NCBI GenBank assembly: GCA_963772825.1
Contig: CAVYYX010000012.1
Coordinates: 1-64,000 of the forward strand
DNA: 64,000 nucleotides
Reading direction: 5' to 3'
Source: Desertimonas sp963772825
Lineage (GTDB): Bacteria > Actinomycetota > Acidimicrobiia > Acidimicrobiales > Ilumatobacteraceae
The position numbers and the translations under genes were made by a program. Of this stretch, positions 46,525 to 55,781 are shown piece by piece; position 1 is the first letter of the stretch, and every line of letters starts with the position of its first letter. Below the pieces are notes generated by a model. That model saw only the letters and a list, made by a program, of their open reading frames with translations. It ran no database searches and was not told where the DNA came from.

Positions 46525-47106
46525 GTGACGTTCCTGGACCTGCCCGCTACGGCGGCGTGGCGTCACTTGGATTCCCGCGAAGGATTCGAAGTTGTCTACT
46601 TCCGCGCCGATGATCGAGCGATCGCGCTCGAAGGCGTGACGGCGGCGATCGAGGCGGGGCGGACGTGGCTGGTGGACTACACGATCGAGATCGACCGGAG
46701 CTGGCGAACCCGGCGAGTCACCGTCCGCTGTCGTTCGTCGAGCGGGTCTCGCAGCACCGTGCTCGAGGTCGTAGACGGAGCCTGGCTTGTCGACGGCATG
46801 CCTGCACCTCATCTCGACGGATGCATCGATGTCGACTTGGAGTCGTCGGCGATGACCAACGCGTTACCCGTGCATCGTTTGGCCCTCGGTGCGGGTGAAC
46901 GAGCCGAGTCTCCTGCGGCCTACGTGCGGGCGGTCGATCTCTCAGTGGAACGTCTTGACCAGACCTACACCAGACAGGTCGGCGCCGCCGCCGATACCCA
47001 CTACTACGACTACACCGCTCCGGCATTCGGTGTCTCGGTCCGGCTGCAGTACGACCGCTACGGCTTGGTCGTGGACTATCCAGGAATCGCTCGACGAGCG
47101 GGCTGA
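46525..47106 (+). CDS. Putative glycolipid-binding protein (DUF1089)
   Basis: 193 residues from a GTG at 46525. Pattern AAWRHLDSREGFEVVYFRADD, YTIEIDRSWRTRRVTVRCRS, the central DGMPAPHLDGCIDVDLESSAMTNALPVHRL and YTRQV ... YYDYTAPAFGVSVRLQYDRYGLVVDYPGIARR is that of the glycolipid-binding family. The name is from homology; the ligand is not known. Single gene. Confidence 0.85.
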   Translation: MTFLDLPATAAWRHLDSREGFEVVYFRADDRAIALEGVTAAIEAGRTWLVDYTIEIDRSWRTRRVTVRCRSSSGSRSTVLEVVDGAWLVDGMPAPHLDGCIDVDLESSAMTNALPVHRLALGAGERAESPAAYVRAVDLSVERLDQTYTRQVGAAADTHYYDYTAPAFGVSVRLQYDRYGLVVDYPGIARRAG

Positions 47107-47461
47107 ACACGCACACCGATCGCCGCCGTCGCTAGCTGATCGTCGCCGGCGATTGCCTCGTCCGTCGGGTGCTGAGATGATCCAAGCCCGGGACGCCGAT
47201 CCGTCGACTCATCCTTGGACCGTCATCGGGCGAGATGAACGCCCTGCCGGACGCCCTTGAAGGTCACGGTCGACTTGCTCGTTGAATCGCTGAACTCACC
47301 GCACCGTCGGATCAACTCGACGAAGGAGTGCCACAGGACGACGGACGCTTCTGGCTTGTCGTGGAGGCTAAATCGCCGCTGCGCCGGCGTCGCCATCGGT
47401 ACAGTCGGCATCGGGTCGAGTCCGCTCCACGGATGCGAACTTCACAAGGGAGGCGAGCGAT
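47107..47461. other. Intergenic, no gene recognised
   Basis: About 355 bases. A frame 47257-47601 starts KVTVDLLVESLN but loses protein character and overlaps the next gene in another frame, so it is not called. The likely promoter of the protease gene lies here. Confidence 0.4.
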
Positions 47462-48602
47462 ATGGCCGCTCGGAAGTCCGGTCAGAAGGGTCGCGGTCGT
47501 GGACCGAAGCCCCCGGTGCACACCGCGTCCGTCCGTCGACGCAAGGAACGAGCGGCACGGGCCGAGGCACATCCGATCGACGTCCCCGTGGCGGACCTTG
47601 ACGCGCTCGGCGCAAGCGATCTCCGATTGCATCGGGTCGGCGCCGGCGAGGAACGTATCCGTTTGACGGTCAGGGCGGACTCGGAGGGTCTGCCCGAGCC
47701 GCGCCGCCCCGAGATCGAGCCGATCCGTCTGACGAGCCGCCGACTGGCCGCGTCGAAGCGAGTCGACCGCGAACGCGGGCGGCGTGACACCGGACAGCGC
47801 AAAGTTGCGGTTCGTTCCCGAACTCGCCGGACCGGCGCGTCTCGCCCCGCCCGATGACGACAAGGACCGGGACCGTGGCGGCACGATCTTCGGCACCGAC
47901 AATCGATACCTCTTCCACGACCATTCGTTCCCGTGGCGGACGACCGGTCAGATCCGCACGGCAGGCGGTCGTTGCTCCGGCACGACGATCGGGCCCCGGC
48001 ACGTCCTCACTGCAAGTCACTGCGTGAACTGGGACGGCAACGGTGGAGCCGGCTGGATCAGCTTCTCGCCGAGCTACTACGACGGCCATCGCCCGTGGGG
48101 CGAGATCTGGGCGACCAATGTCATCTACTGGAACCAGGCGTTGGGCTTGCTGACCGATCAGGAGACCGCATTCGACTACGTGGTGCTCGTGATGGAGGAT
48201 CGCATCGGCGACGTGATCGGATACCCCGGCTACCGCACCTATCACAACAGTTGGAACAACGGGTCCTTCTGGCAGTACGTCGGGTACCCGGGCGAGCTCG
48301 CGTCGGGTGAGCGGCCGGCGTTCCAGGACGACTGCGTGATCGCGTCCGCCCAATCGCAGAGTCTCGGCGGACGGGACGCCTTCGTTCTCGGGCACTTCAA
48401 CGAGTTCACGCCTGGTCAGTCGGGTGGCGCGGTCTGGGGGTGGTGGGGCACCGAGCCCTGGCCCCGCGTCGTCGGCGTCGGCAGCACGATCGGGAGCACA
48501 GCGGTCCAACAGCCGTCAAACACGACTTCCGGAGACAACGAGTACGGCGGCGGAGATCCCTTGAGCGAACTCATCGGGTGGGCGCGGACCAACTTCCCGT
48601 GA
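47462..48602 (+). pseudogene. Trypsin-like serine protease, one frameshift
   Basis: The ATG at 47462 (GGGAGG upstream) opens a basic N-part of about 108 residues (RKSGQKGRGRGPKPPV, HRVGAGEERIRLTVRAD). One extra G near 47775 shifts to the catalytic frame, GGVTPDSAKLRFVPELAG. The catalytic triad is seen as His in VLTASHCV, Asp in FDYVVLV and Ser in GQSGGAVWG. No signal peptide is found, odd for this family, whose members are usually exported. C-terminus complete (RTNFP). The basic part could be a propeptide. Confidence 0.77.
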
Positions 48603-48689
48603 GCAAAAGACGGCGCTCTTACAGGTCGACGGCGGCCTTCACTCATTCAGCGACGCCCTGGTCGGGTCACGCGCAGGCCGCTCCCGGCA

Positions 48690-49214
48690 TCAGAACCTGA
48701 AGCGAGTGAGCCCACCCGGCTCTGTGCCCAACACGACAGTCGCCGAGCGTGGCTCGATGCGATACACGTGCCACGGCGGCGGTCCTTGAGATGGTGCGTT
48801 GAACGGCGCGGTGATGCCGGAACCGCTCTCGTCGGGCTCCGCCGGCCAACCGGTGTCTGCCCACGCCTTCGCAATGCGCGCCACGCTGCCCGCGTCAGTC
48901 ACCCGTGCGGCGTCACCCTCGACGACGACGTCCGCGTCGCGGATCGACAAGGAAATCGAGCAGCGTGGATCGCGCGCAACGTTGCGGCCCTTGCGGGTTC
49001 CCGAGCCCGTTTGGAACCAGAATGCGCCGTCGAGCCAGAGGGCGCCGACCGCAGTCACATGCGGGCTGCCGTCCTCGTTCAGCGTTGCGAGCCACGTCGT
49101 ACGAGCGTTGTGCGCGTCGGGGGCCGGCGCCGATCCCGCATCCAGCTTCTCCGTGACTGCGGCCCAGTCCACTGGCGGGAGCCCGTCCGCTGCACCCAAA
49201 TTGATGATCTCCAT
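48690..49214 (-). CDS. Pyridoxamine 5'-phosphate oxidase-like protein
   Basis: 174 residues from the ATG at 49214 with AAAGGGAAA upstream. Split-barrel motifs: TTWLATLNEDGSPHVTAVGALWLDGAFWF, RKGRNVARDPRCSISLSI, DVVVEGDAARV, and WHVYRIEPRSATV near the end. Binds FMN or F420. Convergent with the protease gene. Together with the next (LLM) gene it suggests F420 use. Confidence 0.85.
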   Translation of the reverse strand: MEIINLGAADGLPPVDWAAVTEKLDAGSAPAPDAHNARTTWLATLNEDGSPHVTAVGALWLDGAFWFQTGSGTRKGRNVARDPRCSISLSIRDADVVVEGDAARVTDAGSVARIAKAWADTGWPAEPDESGSGITAPFNAPSQGPPPWHVYRIEPRSATVVLGTEPGGLTRFRF

Positions 49215-49348
49215 GGCACTTTCCCTTTCGTAGCCGGGCGACACCTGCGCCACCGCACGTTGTAGATCAGACGTGCCGTGGTCAGCTAAGTCATCGCTCT
49301 CGATCTGGGCGGCCAAACGGCCGGAATCCGGACCGAAAGCCACCCAGA

Positions 49349-50239
49349 TCACGATTTGGACGTCGTGGCATATTCGGCGACGAAGTCGAGCACCGAGTCA
49401 TCGCCGGCGTATGGATCGGTCGGACGTGGATAGTGGACGACCAGGTCGGTGGCGCCGACGGCCGAGTAGGCGGCCGCTACCTCGCCAAACTGGCTGGCGG
49501 AGCCCAGTCCGGGGTCCAGGCGGGATCCCGTCAGCACCAGCCGGTCGATCTCGGCGGGGTCCCGATCGACTTCGGCACAGACCTCCTCGAAGCGCGCGAG
49601 CTGTCGGCCCACCAGAGCGGCGCCCTCTTCGGGCCCGAGCGGCGCACCGCTGTGCTTGCGGTCCCCGTTGGTGACCCAGATCGATGCATACCGAGCGGCG
49701 ACCTCCATCGATCGCCACCCAGTCGCGGCGATCGCGAAGGGAACACGCGGCGTCTGGACACATCCCGGGTACATGCGGGCTTCGACGGCCTGCCAAAACT
49801 CGCCCCGCGCGGTGGTCTCGACGTGGCGGAGCAGATCGTCGAGCAACGCGACGAACTCGGCGAACCGGGCCGCTCGTTCCTGTGGGCTCCACGCTGGCTG
49901 ACCGAGCATCGTCGTGTCCCATCCGACGCCCCCCGCACCGAGCCCGACGGTGAGACGACCACCGGAGATGTGATCGACGGTGACCAGCTCGCGGGCGAAC
50001 GGCACCGGATGCCGAAAGTTCGCGGAGGCCACCAATGTGCCGAGCCGAAGCCTCGACGTCACGGCCGCCGCGGCGGCCAAGGTCGGCACCGCAGCGAACC
50101 ACGGCTCATCGCGCAAACTTCGCCACGCTAGGTGGTCGTAGGTCCAGGCGTGATCGAACCCAAGCTGTTCGACGCGCCGCCACTTCTCGGCGGCGACCGA
50201 CCAACGATCCTCGGGCAGGATGAGCACCCCCAGCCGCAC
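49349..50239 (-). CDS. LLM-class F420-dependent oxidoreductase
   Basis: 296 residues. Luciferase-like barrel: MRLGVLILPEDRW, EQLGFDHAWTYDHLAWR, RLRLGTLVASANFRHPVPFARELVTVDHISGGRLTVGLGAGG, and ATGWRSMEVAARYASIWVTNGD. The F420-binding subgroup is typical of actinobacteria. Substrate unknown. Same strand as the PPOX gene and 135 bases before it. Confidence 0.9.
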   Translation of the reverse strand: MRLGVLILPEDRWSVAAEKWRRVEQLGFDHAWTYDHLAWRSLRDEPWFAAVPTLAAAAAVTSRLRLGTLVASANFRHPVPFARELVTVDHISGGRLTVGLGAGGVGWDTTMLGQPAWSPQERAARFAEFVALLDDLLRHVETTARGEFWQAVEARMYPGCVQTPRVPFAIAATGWRSMEVAARYASIWVTNGDRKHSGAPLGPEEGAALVGRQLARFEEVCAEVDRDPAEIDRLVLTGSRLDPGLGSASQFGEVAAAYSAVGATDLVVHYPRPTDPYAGDDSVLDFVAEYATTSKS

Positions 50240-50358
50240 ACCACCAGGCTACGTACCCGCAGGCTGCGTGCCCGGCGAAGCGGGGAACGAACCACCGCAC
50301 CGAAGGCCGGAGACAGCGAACCGCTCACCGCGCCAATCGGCATCGCAACCTGCTCGCC

Positions 50359-50724
50359 TCAGGTCGTTTGAGCGGTCGTCAGGGGCACGATGTACGACTC
50401 AACGCGCCTGATGTGATCGAGTGCGAACGTGAACACGGTGCAGAAGGCGAACTCGAACTTGTTCCCGGAGGTCTGCGTGCCGGATCCTGTACCGATCGCG
50501 ACAACGGTGTCGCCCTCTTCGATCATTCGATTGACATCGAGTATCGGTGAGCCGACGAACGCCTCGTTCTCGATCTCGCGATCGAACTCGCTCTTGCCTT
50601 CCAGATGCTTGTAGCCGGGCAGGTCCCACACGACGTCAGCGGCCAAGCATTCGAGGATCTGGACGTGGTCGGATCGACGGAAGCCTTCAAAGTAGCGATC
50701 GACCAGATCCTTGCGTTCGGACAT
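50359..50724 (-). CDS. SnoaL-like (NTF2-fold) protein
   Basis: 121 residues from the ATG at 50724 with GGAGG upstream. Pattern RKDLVDRYFEGFRRSDHVQILECLAADVVWDLPG, then EEGDTVVAIGTG and FAFCTVFTFALDHIRRVESYIV. Polyketide-cyclase-like fold used for many small reactions. Divergent from the flavin monooxygenase, with a 220-base shared promoter gap. Confidence 0.82.
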   Translation of the reverse strand: MSERKDLVDRYFEGFRRSDHVQILECLAADVVWDLPGYKHLEGKSEFDREIENEAFVGSPILDVNRMIEEGDTVVAIGTGSGTQTSGNKFEFAFCTVFTFALDHIRRVESYIVPLTTAQTT

Positions 50725-50944
50725 TCGACCTCCTGATTCGCCGATGGTTCGGTGACACCGGAGGTAGGCGTGAACCTTCGCCGCCAGTAACAACATCGCG
50801 CAAGAGAGGGGGCTTGCAGCAAACGGTTTTTGCGTGCTGATGATGACTCATCCACTGAGCCGATCTCGACCAGATCAATGATGACCAGGAGTTTGGAATG
50901 CTGGAGTTGGTGCTGTCCGGTGCAGGGTTCGCCGGAGCGCGGCG

Positions 50945-52417
50945 ATGAGCGAGCATGCCGTGGCGGTCGCAGGTGGCGGTCCGACCGGGCTGATGTTGGC
51001 GGGCGAGCTGGCGTTGGCGGGGGTCGACGTCGTCATCGTCGAGCGCCGCACCAGTCAGGATGTCGACGGATCGCGTGCCGGGGGTTTGTACCCGCGCACC
51101 CTCGAGGTGCTCGATCAGCGTGGCATCGCCGAACGATTCGTCTCGGCGGGGCAGCAGCATCCGAGCCTGGGCTATGCCCAGATCCGCTTGGACATCAGCG
51201 ACTTCCCAACGCGCCACAACTACGTGCTTGCGCTGTGGCAGAGCGAGTTCGAGCCGATCCTGGCTGATTGGGTCCACGGTGACCTCGAGGTTCCGATGCA
51301 CCGTGGACGCGAGGTGGTGGGCTTCGCTCAAGACGACAGCGGCGTCGATGTCGAGGTGTCCGGGGCCGCGTCGCTCCGGGTGGAGTATCTCGTCGGCTGC
51401 GACGGAGGTCGCAGTGTGGTCCGCAAGGCAGCCGGCATCGACTTCCCCGGGTTGGATCCGTCGACGAGCTGGATGATCGCCGAAGTCGAGATGGACGAGC
51501 AGCCGGAGATCGGGATGCGCCCCGAGGGCGGCGGCATCGGTCCCGTCAACCGCCTGGAGGGCGGAGGGCCGTACGGCGTCGTACTCAGGGAACGTGACGT
51601 CGAACACCCCGATGAGCCCAACATGCAGGACCTCAGCGAGGCGCTCGTCGCCGTCTACGGGACCGACTTCGGGCTTCGCAGCGCCCGCCGGCTCTCGAGG
51701 TTCACCGACATGACGCGGCAGGCAGCCTCGTACCGCAGCGGCCGCGTGCTGCTGGCGGGGGACGCCGCACACGTGCACCCCCCACACGGCGGGCAGGGCC
51801 TCAACACCGGCGTGCAGGATGCCGTGAACCTCGGATGGAAGCTCGCCCAGGTGATCAACAGAGGGTCACCCGACAGCCTGCTGGACACCTACCACGCCGA
51901 ACGCCATCCGGTCGCTGCGCGGGTACTGCACAACACGATGGCCCAAGTGGCCCTCAGCGGCGCCGACGAGCGTCACCAGGCCCTCCGCGACACGATGGCC
52001 GAACTGCTCGGCATGGACGAGCCGCGCCGGCGCTTCGCCGGGATGCTCTCCGGCCTCGACATCCACTACGACCTCGGTGAGGGACACCCGCTGGTCGGGC
52101 GGCGCATGCCCGACCTCGACGTGCACACCGCCGACGGCCCCGGGCGCGTGTCCGCCCTGCTGCACGACGCTCGGCCCGTCCTCCTCAATCTCGGTGAACC
52201 CGGCGGTTTCGACGTCGCTCCATGGGGGAGCCGTGTCCGGTTGGTCGACGCCAAGCAGGATGGCGCATGGGAGCTCCCGGTCCTCGGTGAGATCGTTGCG
52301 CCCTCGGCCGTGTTGATCCGGCCCGACGGGCATGTCGCCTGGGCAGGAGACCTCGCGGACCCAGCACTGCCGCGAGCACTCGACCTCTGGTTCGGAGCCG
52401 CCACTCCGGCTCACTAG
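50945..52417 (+). CDS. FAD-dependent aromatic monooxygenase (PHBH/UbiH family)
   Basis: 490 residues. FAD loop VAGGGPTGLMLAGELALAG near the N-terminus, the DG motif LVGCDGGRSVVRKAAG, the GD motif GRVLLAGDAAHVHPPHGGQGLNTGVQDAVNLGWKL, and a C-terminal thioredoxin-like domain (about 390-490, with VLIRPDGHVAWAG). The family hydroxylates aromatic or polyketide substrates (RdmE/PgaE type). No polyketide synthase is seen nearby. Intact and standing alone. Confidence 0.9.
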   Translation: MSEHAVAVAGGGPTGLMLAGELALAGVDVVIVERRTSQDVDGSRAGGLYPRTLEVLDQRGIAERFVSAGQQHPSLGYAQIRLDISDFPTRHNYVLALWQSEFEPILADWVHGDLEVPMHRGREVVGFAQDDSGVDVEVSGAASLRVEYLVGCDGGRSVVRKAAGIDFPGLDPSTSWMIAEVEMDEQPEIGMRPEGGGIGPVNRLEGGGPYGVVLRERDVEHPDEPNMQDLSEALVAVYGTDFGLRSARRLSRFTDMTRQAASYRSGRVLLAGDAAHVHPPHGGQGLNTGVQDAVNLGWKLAQVINRGSPDSLLDTYHAERHPVAARVLHNTMAQVALSGADERHQALRDTMAELLGMDEPRRRFAGMLSGLDIHYDLGEGHPLVGRRMPDLDVHTADGPGRVSALLHDARPVLLNLGEPGGFDVAPWGSRVRLVDAKQDGAWELPVLGEIVAPSAVLIRPDGHVAWAGDLADPALPRALDLWFGAATPAH

Positions 52418-52476
52418 AACCCGACACCCGCGCGGCCGGCCCGCGCCAGCGCACTCGGGGCAGGCACTGATTACGC

Positions 52477-52523
52477 ATCTGGGCGCGATTTGTCTGGACA
52501 GTCCGGACAGATCGCGCCCAGAT
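52477..52523. repeat. 47-bp near-perfect palindrome, copy 2
   Basis: Same unit as at 31062-31108: arms ATCTGGGCGCGATTTGTCTG... and GACAGATCGCGCCCAGAT, followed by CTCCGCGACCGTG, which matches the CTCGGCGACCGTG flank of copy 1. Located 60 bases after the monooxygenase gene and 48 bases before a truncated-looking membrane gene. Confidence 0.8.
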
Positions 52524-52570
52524 CTCCGCGACCGTGATTGCGCCCGTCGGTCAGCCAGGAGAACCGGCTC

Positions 52571-52885
52571 GTGTGGCGTCCCGACGTGATCGGCTCGATC
52601 TGCTTTCTGGTGGCCAGCTACCTCGCTTGGGCGGAGGTGTGCCACAGCGTGGGGCGCCTACGGTTCCGTGAACTCGCCTGGTGGATCGTCCTGCTCAACC
52701 TGCTTGGCTCGGTGTTCTTCGGGATCTCCGCCATCGGGGCGTACTCGAACCCGCACACGGACGAGGTGACCAACCTGCGTTGGGACAACGGCGGCACGTT
52801 CCTCGGCGCGCTCTGCTTCCTCATCGCCGCCGTCCTGCTGATACCCGAAGCCCGATCGGTCAGAGCACCCGCCGACTCTGGTTGA
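52571..52885 (+). CDS. Small membrane protein, YrhK-like, possibly truncated at the 5' end
   Basis: 104 residues from a GTG at 52571 with AGGAG upstream. Three membrane segments (VIGSICFLVASYLAWAEV, WWIVLLNLLGSVFFGISAIGAY, FLGALCFLIAAVLLI). Resembles the C-terminal half of longer membrane proteins of the YrhK type. The 47-bp palindrome ends 48 bases before the start, so the first half could have been lost at that site. Function unknown. Confidence 0.55.
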   Translation: MWRPDVIGSICFLVASYLAWAEVCHSVGRLRFRELAWWIVLLNLLGSVFFGISAIGAYSNPHTDEVTNLRWDNGGTFLGALCFLIAAVLLIPEARSVRAPADSG

Positions 52886-53067
52886 GCTGGCCGCTCGCCG
52901 GCGCGCCACGCCGTTCGCGCCCGCGGCGGCCCCACGCAACCACCGGAACCCACATCGGCGGTGACACCGTGCCGGCCAGCCGAGACGCGACCGTCCCCCA
53001 CCTGGGGCGCGGATCAATGCAGACTGAGCGAGAGTTCGACCCGCTGGAGCCCGCCGAGGAGATTGCG

Positions 53068-53310
53068 ATGCTTGCCTACGACTATCCGTTGCTGGGGATC
53101 TTTTGGTCGCTCGTGTTGCTGTTCATGTTCGTCATGGTCGGTTTCGCAGTGATCTACACGTTCATCGACAACTTTCGGCGCTCCGACCACAGCGGCGCGG
53201 CGAAAGCGGGGTGGGCGCTGCTGATCATCGTGCTGCCATTGCTCGGCGCGCTCATCTACATCCTCGCCCGCCCCGAGATGAGGGGTCCGCCGCTTCGCCC
53301 GGCGGTCTGA
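53068..53310 (+). CDS. Small two-segment membrane protein, PLDc_N-like
   Basis: 80 residues from an ATG at 53068 with GAGGAG upstream: LAYDYPLLGIFWSLVLLFMFVMVGF, FRRSDHSGAAKAGWALLIIVLPLLGALIYILARP. This is the short PLDc_N-type membrane module found alone in actinobacteria. Role unknown. An earlier ATG (53017) is in frame but adds non-homologous residues. Confidence 0.72.
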   Translation: MLAYDYPLLGIFWSLVLLFMFVMVGFAVIYTFIDNFRRSDHSGAAKAGWALLIIVLPLLGALIYILARPEMRGPPLRPAV

Positions 53311-53581
53311 CACCTCGGCGCTCGCCGGGTCAGTCGCTCCAGCGTCGACGCGAACGACATGGTCATCGGTGTTGGTCCGGGGGTCCGCGGGCCCCGGTTG
53401 GCCGCCGAACGGCGACGCCCGCGGCCGGCGCTGTTCCGGCGCTCCGATCCGGTGGTCAGATCGCTGTTTGCGGTTGCCTTGTGCGACGCCTTGTGGGCGG
53501 GTACGTTGCTCAGGCCGGGCACCGCTCGGTGTTGCTCTGGTCCTTGGCGACGTTGTTCGATGTCGCGTCGGAGGACACGGT

Positions 53582-54355
53582 GTGAGCGAGCGAAGCGAGC
53601 TGGTCTTGAAGCGCCGAGACGGCGCAGAAACTGGTTCCACGACGATTCCCGATCGTGCCACGGGACCGGATGGTCGATCGACGCGGCGAGTGCTCGATGT
53701 ACCCCTTGGAAGTAGCTCGCGTCCGTCGTGGCGTGGACGCAGCCACCTGTTCGCGCTGGTCATTGTCGTGCCGTTGCTGGCGGTGATGTCGATGCGCGCC
53801 GACGGGGCCCGAGCGGGCGTCGGGCTGCTGATCTATGCCGGGACCCTCTGTTCAATGCTGCTTGCGTCGACGACCTATCACCGTTGGGTGCACACCGTGC
53901 GCTGGCGGAAGATCTGGCGTCGAGCAGACCACGCCATGATCTTCGCTGCCATCGCCGGCACGTACACCCCGTTGGCCCTGGCACTGTTCCCGACGCCGGC
54001 GGCGATCGCCACACTCGTCGTGGTGTGGAGCGCCGCCCTCGTCGGGGCGACGATCAAGCTCGCCAACTGGCAGCGGGCGGACCCCGTGGCGAGAACGATG
54101 TACATCACCAATGGGTGGGCAGGCCTGGTCCTCATCCCGGCACTTGCCGCTGCAGGTCTCGTGGTGCCGACCATACTGCTGGTGCTCGGCGGCGTCGTCT
54201 ACACCGTGGGCGCGCTCGGGTTCTCCCGTCGCTGGCCCACCCTCAAGCCAACCGTCTTCTCCTACCACGAGGTCTGGCACCTGTGCACCTTGACGGCAGC
54301 GGGAGCGCACCTCGCGGCGGTATGGATCGTCGTGGCACGAGTCTCAACGCCGTAA
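53582..54355 (+). CDS. Hemolysin III/PAQR-family membrane protein
   Basis: 257 residues from a GTG at 53582 with GGAGG upstream. Motifs: SHLFALVIVVPLLAVM, STTYHRWVHTVRWRKIWRRADHAMIFAAIAGTYTPL, and the C-terminal FSYHEVWHLCTLTAAGAHLAAVW. The three histidine-bearing positions are those of the seven-segment PAQR/hemolysin III group. Sequence from 53369 to 53581 is in frame but not homologous. Possible role in membrane lipid metabolism. Confidence 0.83.
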   Translation: MSERSELVLKRRDGAETGSTTIPDRATGPDGRSTRRVLDVPLGSSSRPSWRGRSHLFALVIVVPLLAVMSMRADGARAGVGLLIYAGTLCSMLLASTTYHRWVHTVRWRKIWRRADHAMIFAAIAGTYTPLALALFPTPAAIATLVVVWSAALVGATIKLANWQRADPVARTMYITNGWAGLVLIPALAAAGLVVPTILLVLGGVVYTVGALGFSRRWPTLKPTVFSYHEVWHLCTLTAAGAHLAAVWIVVARVSTP

Positions 54356-54434
54356 CTCGACCGTCGCAGCAACGACGATCACGTCTGACAACTCCGGCGG
54401 AAGGCGGAGCCCGCCGGTCGTCTACCATCACCCG

Positions 54435-54653
54435 ATGGGTTCGTCGGGGATGAAGCGCAAGGGCCGGAGCCATCTACCCAAGGTAGGGACACGCCCTGCC
54501 AACGAACACGAGCTTCGCGATCGACGCGCCGAAGCTCTTCACCCGTTCTCCACCGATCCGTGGCGGCGCCGCGGAGCCGGATACACGATCATGGCCGTCC
54601 TTGTTGCCGCTGCCGTCGTGATCGGGATCGTCGCCCTCATCGCCGCGACTTGA
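54435..54653 (+). CDS. Small single-pass membrane protein
   Basis: 72 residues, basic N-terminal part (KRKGRSHLPKVGTRPANEHELRDRR) and one C-terminal membrane segment (IMAVLVAAAVVIGIVALIAA). Same direction as the PAQR gene, 79 bases later. Unknown; may be part of that unit. Confidence 0.5.
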   Translation: MGSSGMKRKGRSHLPKVGTRPANEHELRDRRAEALHPFSTDPWRRRGAGYTIMAVLVAAAVVIGIVALIAAT

Positions 54654-54698
54654 CACCGCTAGCCTCACTGCGACTTCGAGCCCTACCCGAGGAGCGAA

Positions 54699-55652
<954 letters not shown>

Positions 55653-55668
55653 CCGTTCGGACTCGCGC

Positions 55669-55707
55669 GATGAGCGATGACAGCCGTAGAGCCTGTCATC
55701 GCTCATC
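55669..55707. terminator. Bidirectional hairpin, 15-bp perfect stem
   Basis: GATGAGCGATGACAG and its exact complement CTGTCATCGCTCATC flank a 9-base loop, between the convergent ends at 55652 and 55782. Likely a shared terminator. Confidence 0.7.
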
Positions 55708-55781
55708 TCACGAACGCTTCCGGTGAGGGCAGTGTCGACTGACTGCCGTTGCCTCGCCTGGAGGTCGCGGCGCGCGTGCGA

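Noticed and set aside
53582..53604. A GAGCGAGCGAAGCGAGC-type repeat at the hemolysin III start
   Set aside because: Short simple repeat of a kind common in high-GC genomes; seen once here and inside a coding start.
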